Positions 59,608-64,000 of a stretch of DNA of 64,000 bases are shown piece after piece. Source of the DNA: Anaerotruncus rubiinfantis. Lineage in GTDB: Bacteria; Bacillota; Clostridia; Oscillospirales; Ruminococcaceae. Position numbers and translations under genes: made by a program. Every line of letters begins with the position of its first letter. Within the stretch, counting starts at the first letter, position 1. The notes under the pieces are model-generated. The model searched no databases, was not told where the DNA came from, and worked only from the letters and a program-made list of their open reading frames with translations. Where the stretch lies: positions 62,001 to 126,000 of the forward strand of contig NZ_FKLA01000007.1 in assembly GCF_900078395.1 (NCBI RefSeq). The letters run 5' to 3'.

Positions 59608-61740
59608 ATGAAAAGGGGAATGAACAGCAAAATCAAGAATGCCGGAGCGGAAGTTCTGCTGCGGCTCAGATGGGTGACCATTCTGCTGGCGGTACTTTTC
59701 ATTTTTGAAACGTTGTTGTTTACCGCTACATATCGTCATTTGAACCAATCCATACAGAACGAGCGTGTCGAATCCATCAGTCAGATGAGCACCCTCATTT
59801 CAGAAAAGCTGCTTCTGCTGCGGCAAAATTATGAGGACAAGGTGAGGCAGGCGGCCCTGGTCATAGCGAACAACCATGTTCAATCGCTGGAGCAGGGGCG
59901 GGAGCTGCTCTTGGGCTTTGAGAACCTATACCTGCTGGCTGAGGACGGAACCTGCACCTCCCTTTCAGGAGAAAGAATCGTACCGCCCGAGTCGGAAGAA
60001 ATCAAGAAGCTGAGAACCTCGGACGAAATCCGGACGGATTATTGCACCGTACAGACGAAAGGCGACTTTTGGGTCTTTATGGCTCCTCTGCGCAATGCCG
60101 CCATAGATAATAAAAAATTAATCGGCGTTTTAATGCTGGTGGATTCAAACACCTACGCAGAGATCGCAGCAACTGCGCTGTATGAGAATCTGGGAGCTTC
60201 CTATGTGGTGAATCAGCAGGGCGTGATTGAGCTGCGGCCAACCAAGGCAACCGCCAACGATTATTTTGGAGGATACAACCTGCTCCACACCCTGCGGGAA
60301 AAGAAGGTGGACGAGCAGCAGATACTTGCGCTGCAATGGGGGCTGGAAGAGCGGCAGGAAGTCGAAATTATAGCAAATATAGACGAAGAAACATGGCGGA
60401 TACAAAGTTTCCCGGAAAGTGGGGGCAACAGCATCGTCATAGTAGTCCCCATTTCGATCACGGCCCGGACAACCTTTGACGCAATGCGCAGTGTGATCAT
60501 TATGATTGGGCTTACCCTCTCAACCGTGGTGGCTCTGGCTCTGGTCTGGATTTTCTACTATGTGAAAAAGGGACAGCAAAGCGAGCTGGAGCAGGAAAAA
60601 ACCAGATTGAAAAGCGATTTTATGAACAAAGTATCCCACGATATCAGGACACCGCTGACAGCCGTGATCGGATTAAACGATCTGCTGCTGCACAACGCGG
60701 ATAAACCGGATATTGTGGTGGACTGTGCGCAAAAGGCGAAACAGTCCGGTGAATATCTTGTCTCCATTATCAATGACGTGTTGGATCTAAGCCGGATCGA
60801 AAGCGGAAAGCTGCGGGTTTCGCACACGGCTTTCGATATGAAGGAGCTGCTGGATACCGTTGTCCAGTTGGAAACTTATCCAGCGGGCGAGAAAGCGCTG
60901 AACTTCCGTCTGGTTTGTCCGGGTACATTCCACCGAGGTTTTTTGGGAGACGCCGTCCGCATCAAGCAGTGTCTCATCAATTTAATTTCCAATGCCATTA
61001 AATTTACGCCCGAGCAGGGAACCGTGACGCTTACATACCGGGAAGTACAGGAAAACGGGAATTACACCAGGGCCCGCTTTATCGTCGAGGACACCGGGAT
61101 CGGCATGAGTGAAGCGTTTATGCGGCAGATGTTCCATCCCTTTGAGCAGGAAGAATCCTCTCTGATCTCCGCCAATGTGGGCAGCGGCTTGGGTTTGGCG
61201 ATTGTGCACAGCCTTGTGACACTGATGAACGGCACAATCCAGGCGGAGAGTAAATTGAATCAGGGGAGCAGATTTATCATAGAGCTTCCCCTGGAGAAAA
61301 CCGTGCTGAGCGAAACCGGCCCGGAAGATGGGCGCAACGGGGAGCTGCCCGCATATTTGCATGGCAAGAGAATCCTGTTGGCAGAGGATAACGAAATCAA
61401 CCGTGAAATTGTCACAGCGCTTTTGACCGAGCTTGGCTTTGTGATCGACGGGGTGGAAAACGGCGCGGAAGCTGTGGAACGGTTTAAAAACTCCACCATG
61501 GGATATTATTCCATCATTTTGATGGATATCCAAATGCCGGTGATGAATGGCCTGGAAGCCGCTGCCGCAATTCGCGGATCGGCCCATATGGACGGACAGA
61601 GCATTCCCATTATCGCCCTGTCCGCAAACGCCTTTGAGGAGGATGTGGAGAAATCTCTCGCCTGTGGAATGCAGGCTCATATCAGTAAGCCGATAGAAAT
61701 TGAGGTTATCAAGAAGTTATTTATCCGATACATACATTAA
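59608..61740 (+). CDS. Hybrid sensor histidine kinase with C-terminal receiver domain
   Basis: 710 residues. Membrane helices at about 22-41 and 296-318 bracket a Cache/PAS-like extracellular domain of about 250 residues. HisKA carries H344 (SHDIRTPL). HATPase has the N-box (NLISNAIKFTP), G1 DTGIGM (495-500) and G2 GSGLGL (525-530). The receiver has the phospho-Asp D640 (ILMDIQMPVMNG). No HPt or DNA-binding output domain is attached, so a separate partner must take the signal. RBS GGAGGA precedes the ATG. The following gene starts 15 nt later. Confidence 0.94.
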   Translation: MKRGMNSKIKNAGAEVLLRLRWVTILLAVLFIFETLLFTATYRHLNQSIQNERVESISQMSTLISEKLLLLRQNYEDKVRQAALVIANNHVQSLEQGRELLLGFENLYLLAEDGTCTSLSGERIVPPESEEIKKLRTSDEIRTDYCTVQTKGDFWVFMAPLRNAAIDNKKLIGVLMLVDSNTYAEIAATALYENLGASYVVNQQGVIELRPTKATANDYFGGYNLLHTLREKKVDEQQILALQWGLEERQEVEIIANIDEETWRIQSFPESGGNSIVIVVPISITARTTFDAMRSVIIMIGLTLSTVVALALVWIFYYVKKGQQSELEQEKTRLKSDFMNKVSHDIRTPLTAVIGLNDLLLHNADKPDIVVDCAQKAKQSGEYLVSIINDVLDLSRIESGKLRVSHTAFDMKELLDTVVQLETYPAGEKALNFRLVCPGTFHRGFLGDAVRIKQCLINLISNAIKFTPEQGTVTLTYREVQENGNYTRARFIVEDTGIGMSEAFMRQMFHPFEQEESSLISANVGSGLGLAIVHSLVTLMNGTIQAESKLNQGSRFIIELPLEKTVLSETGPEDGRNGELPAYLHGKRILLAEDNEINREIVTALLTELGFVIDGVENGAEAVERFKNSTMGYYSIILMDIQMPVMNGLEAAAAIRGSAHMDGQSIPIIALSANAFEEDVEKSLACGMQAHISKPIEIEVIKKLFIRYIH

Positions 61741-61754
61741 AGAGGAATTGACAT

Positions 61755-63626
61755 ATGAAAACGCTGCGTTTTTTCAGTCTGTTATTGGCGGGCGCCATGC
61801 TGCTGGGGTTGGCGGGCTGCGCCAACACGCCGCACAAATCGGAGATAGAGTCGCGTTTCTGCGCGGACAATGAGATTTTGACCTATGAGCCGGTGGATTT
61901 TGAGAAAACCATCGTCACCATCGGCCTATATGCCCCTTGCAGTCTAGGACCGATAGAGCTTGCCATTGAGGCTGAATTCCCCGGCGTTGACGTCGTTGCG
62001 CTGAATCAGCCCAGCATTCCCGACATTCAGACGTACGCAAAACATCCCCGCGTTCAAAAGGACTTAACGGATATTATCATTACAGGGTTTGTAAAAGACG
62101 CGGCGGTAAGCGGCGAGATTTTTTACGATCTGTCTGCGGAGGATTTTACCTCCCGGTATAATCAATCCGTTCTGAACGATTTAAGCTCCGACGGGAGGCT
62201 CTATCAGCTCCCGATCAATAACTCGGTGCAGGGCATCTTTTACAACAAAAGCCTGTTCGAGGCGCACGGCTGGGAAATCCCGCAGACAATCGATGAATTT
62301 TACGCCCTGTGCGATGAAATTTCCGCGCAGGGAATCCGTCCCTTTGTCCCCTGCTTTAAGTACTCCATGGATGGGGTCGGGCTGGGATTTAGCAATCGCG
62401 CCGTCTTTTCCACCATGGAAAAGCGGGAGCAGTATGACCTGTTCTGCAATGGTCAAGCCTCTTGCAAAGGCTTGCTGGAACCGTATTTTGCAGTGCACAA
62501 AACGCTCTATGACCGCGGCATCGTGGTGGAGGACGACTTCTCCTCCAGCCTGACACAAAACCGACGCGCCCTCTACGCGGGTGAGATCGCCATGCTGCCG
62601 GAACAGTTGACGATGTTTTCCCTGTACGAGGACGAACAGCCGGCGTGTGAGATCGACTTTTTCGGCTACCCATCCGATATTCCCGGGGAGCGGTGGATGC
62701 AGATGTCGCCGGGGCGCAGTATGGCGTTGTCGAAATTATCCATGGAGGATCCTGATAAAAAGCAGATCCTGCTGGACATCTTTGCGTTCCTCAGCACCAA
62801 TGAGGGACAGGAAGCCTTGCTGGAAGTCTTTTCGGGTCTGAGCAGCGTGAAATCCGCCCAGGCAAACTTGAGAGAAGAATTTTGGGACATACAAAACTGT
62901 ATTGAAAACGGGCGGATCTTTTTTGCGGACAAAATTGGAAACGATCTTCATAACCAAACGATGAAGGCATACTTGGAAGGCAAGCTGACCCTGGAGCAGG
63001 TCATTGCTGAAACGGATGCTCTGATTAAAAATATTTCAGCCGCCCAGAAGCCGGAGGGGTCCATCGGAACCGCCACCGAGGACTTTACCATCCTGGAGAC
63101 CAGCAGCTTTATTGCCGACGCCATGCGCAACGCAACCGGGGCGGAGATCGCCCTCATCCCCCACTGTGTTTACTACAAAGGAAATTTTGCGAAATTCTAT
63201 GAGAGCGACGTGACCATGCTGTACCGCTTTTATCTGCGGGGGCTGGGCGCCGAGGACTATCTGACCACCTATGAAATCACCGGGGAAAACCTGAAGGCGC
63301 TTATGGAACATCCCATCATCAACGGCGAAGAAATAAACGCCATGTATGCATTTTCCGGCCTCGCGATGGAATACGCCCCCTGGCGTGATCAAAACGAAAA
63401 CGTCATAAAACTGACTTTGGCGGACGGCAGTGAAATTGAAGATACGAAGCGCTACACCGTCGCCGCCTGGGCGACCTCCATTGATGAATCCTATATCGCT
63501 TCTGCTCTAGCTGTCCACAGCGAGCTTGGCAAAAACATTGATCTGGTCACTTCCGCCGTCAAACAGGAAGAAACCATCTCTCCTGCGAAGGATGGCCGGC
63601 TTACCCTGGTGTGGGATCGTGATTAG
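61755..63626 (+). CDS. Lipoprotein: extracellular solute-binding domain fused to 5'-nucleotidase C-terminal-like domain
   Basis: 623 residues. Signal peptide ends LAGC, so Cys22 is lipidated. Residues about 50-425 look like an ABC family 1 binding protein (PINNSVQGIFYNKSLFEAHGWEIPQTIDEFYALCDEI is the usual family block). Residues about 436-600 resemble the 5'-nucleotidase C-terminal domain: TSSFIADAMRNATGAEIALIPH, the YEITGENLKALME segment, FSGLAMEYAPW, and IKLTLADGSEI followed by KRYTVAAW. The metallophosphoesterase domain that normally precedes it is missing. No ABC permease lies nearby. It follows the kinase by 14 nt, so it is more likely a sensor accessory that presents a ligand to the kinase than a transporter part. 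Confidence 0.85.
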   Translation: MKTLRFFSLLLAGAMLLGLAGCANTPHKSEIESRFCADNEILTYEPVDFEKTIVTIGLYAPCSLGPIELAIEAEFPGVDVVALNQPSIPDIQTYAKHPRVQKDLTDIIITGFVKDAAVSGEIFYDLSAEDFTSRYNQSVLNDLSSDGRLYQLPINNSVQGIFYNKSLFEAHGWEIPQTIDEFYALCDEISAQGIRPFVPCFKYSMDGVGLGFSNRAVFSTMEKREQYDLFCNGQASCKGLLEPYFAVHKTLYDRGIVVEDDFSSSLTQNRRALYAGEIAMLPEQLTMFSLYEDEQPACEIDFFGYPSDIPGERWMQMSPGRSMALSKLSMEDPDKKQILLDIFAFLSTNEGQEALLEVFSGLSSVKSAQANLREEFWDIQNCIENGRIFFADKIGNDLHNQTMKAYLEGKLTLEQVIAETDALIKNISAAQKPEGSIGTATEDFTILETSSFIADAMRNATGAEIALIPHCVYYKGNFAKFYESDVTMLYRFYLRGLGAEDYLTTYEITGENLKALMEHPIINGEEINAMYAFSGLAMEYAPWRDQNENVIKLTLADGSEIEDTKRYTVAAWATSIDESYIASALAVHSELGKNIDLVTSAVKQEETISPAKDGRLTLVWDRD

Positions 63627-63946
63627 ACGGTTTTAAAGCCCGTCCGGGTTTCGGGAGTCGTGTTCCCTTACTGTCCTGCTGGGACGGATTCACCCCATCG
63701 GCAGACTGTTTGAAAAGCATGTCCAGGGCATCAATCGCGCCACAGCAATCGGTATCGGCCCAATCAGGTTCATCCATAAATGCGTCACCATCAATTTCTC
63801 CGCCAAACTGGCTTCAAGGCAGAAAAGAAGAGCGTATTACCACCAATCCCATGATTTGTGGTAATACGCTCTATTGTTTTATCCGCTTAGACAAGCGGTG
63901 ATTTTATGCAGCGGTGTGCCTGAATTCCCTCAACTTTTACACAGGA
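63627..63946. other. Spacer with a terminator and a possible decayed minus-strand frame
   Basis: The stem AGAGCGTATTACCAC (63829-63843) and its complement (63858-63872), followed by TATTGTTTT, looks like a terminator. On the minus strand a frame of about 57 codons from an ATG at 63778 reads MDEPDWADTDCCGAIDALDML and ends inside the lipoprotein gene. It has no visible RBS and may be a remnant. Confidence 0.45.
63829..63880 (+). terminator. Terminator after the sensory cassette
   Basis: Perfect 15-bp stem with a 14-nt loop and a T-rich tail. Confidence 0.75.
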
Positions 63947-64000
63947 TTAATTCTCACTGGCCGCCTTTTGCTTGATGGCAGCCTGCGCCGCGGCGAGCCT
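63947..64000 (-). CDS. 3' end of an unidentified minus-strand gene
   Basis: The frame is open from the window edge to TAA at 63949-63947. The last residues would be RLAAAQAAIKQKAASEN. Too short to assign. Confidence 0.4.
   Translation of the reverse strand, partial: RLAAAQAAIKQKAASEN

Noticed and set aside
63612..63778. Minus-strand ORF of about 57 codons starting MDEPDWADTD
   Set aside because: Acidic, plausible codons, but no RBS, and it overlaps the lipoprotein gene end. Kept only as a possible remnant.

Overview
The window is a GC-rich, gene-dense segment of a low-oxygen, endospore-forming Firmicute, most likely a clostridium of the Oscillospirales/Ruminococcaceae type. The evidence is a tRNA-binding T-box leader ahead of hisS-aspS, a YpeB germination protein, a SpoIIQ-like M23 peptidase, a SpoIID domain, formate-tetrahydrofolate ligase, and TTG/GTG starts behind strong GGAGG ribosome-binding sites. 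No rRNA, CRISPR array, integrase, transposase or phage gene was found. One tRNA, tRNA-Arg(ACG), is present at 12034-12110.

Layout. 1-11.9 kb is housekeeping: the 3' part of a class B penicillin-binding protein, a MinD-like ATPase, mgsA, a T-box leader with a small membrane protein and hisS-aspS, an RlmI-type methyltransferase, a lipoprotein, rplM-rpsI, and a G5/3D-domain cell-wall protein. 12.5-19.5 kb, after the tRNA, is a first catabolic island: a FadR-type GntR regulator, a cyclase-family hydrolase, a TRZ/ATZ amidohydrolase, a hydantoin/Asp-Glu racemase-family protein, an NCS1 permease and a secernin-type C69 peptidase. It looks like uptake and breakdown of a cyclic amide or nitrogen heterocycle. 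19.5-22.2 kb holds two paralogous LacI regulators around an acylphosphatase. 22.5-33.8 kb is a second, larger catabolic operon: 3-hydroxyacyl-CoA dehydrogenase, lactonase-like MBL hydrolase, TRAP transporter DctQMP, SDR, TIM-barrel isomerase, acyl-CoA ligase, CoA-transferase and thiolase. It fits import and CoA-dependent cleavage of an unidentified hydroxy- or keto-acid.

34-44.2 kb returns to core metabolism: a PLP aminotransferase, a CysK-like enzyme, a cupin, an iron alcohol dehydrogenase, pyrBI, a cyclophilin, ypeB, and a cysteine desulfurase-thiI pair. At 44.2-49.0 kb is the most unusual locus. One reading frame joins a CinA-like region, a membrane helix, a class B sortase and an Ala/Ser repeat. 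A 17-nt loss within the 51-nt repeats then shifts the frame, and the second frame continues through the same repeats into a SpoIID/LytB domain. A second class B sortase follows. 49-57.6 kb, mostly on the minus strand, is housekeeping: TauE/SafE halves, the SpoIIQ-like peptidase, upp, rpiB, tsaB (frameshifted near its 3' end by a perfect 31-bp tandem duplication), tsaE, fhs and rodA. 58-63.6 kb is a sensory cassette: a regulator with two GntR-type winged helices, a hybrid histidine kinase, and a lipoprotein that fuses a solute-binding domain to a 5'-nucleotidase C-terminal-like domain.

All functional calls rest on motif recognition by eye. Substrates of the two catabolic islands and the ligand of the sensory cassette are unknown.
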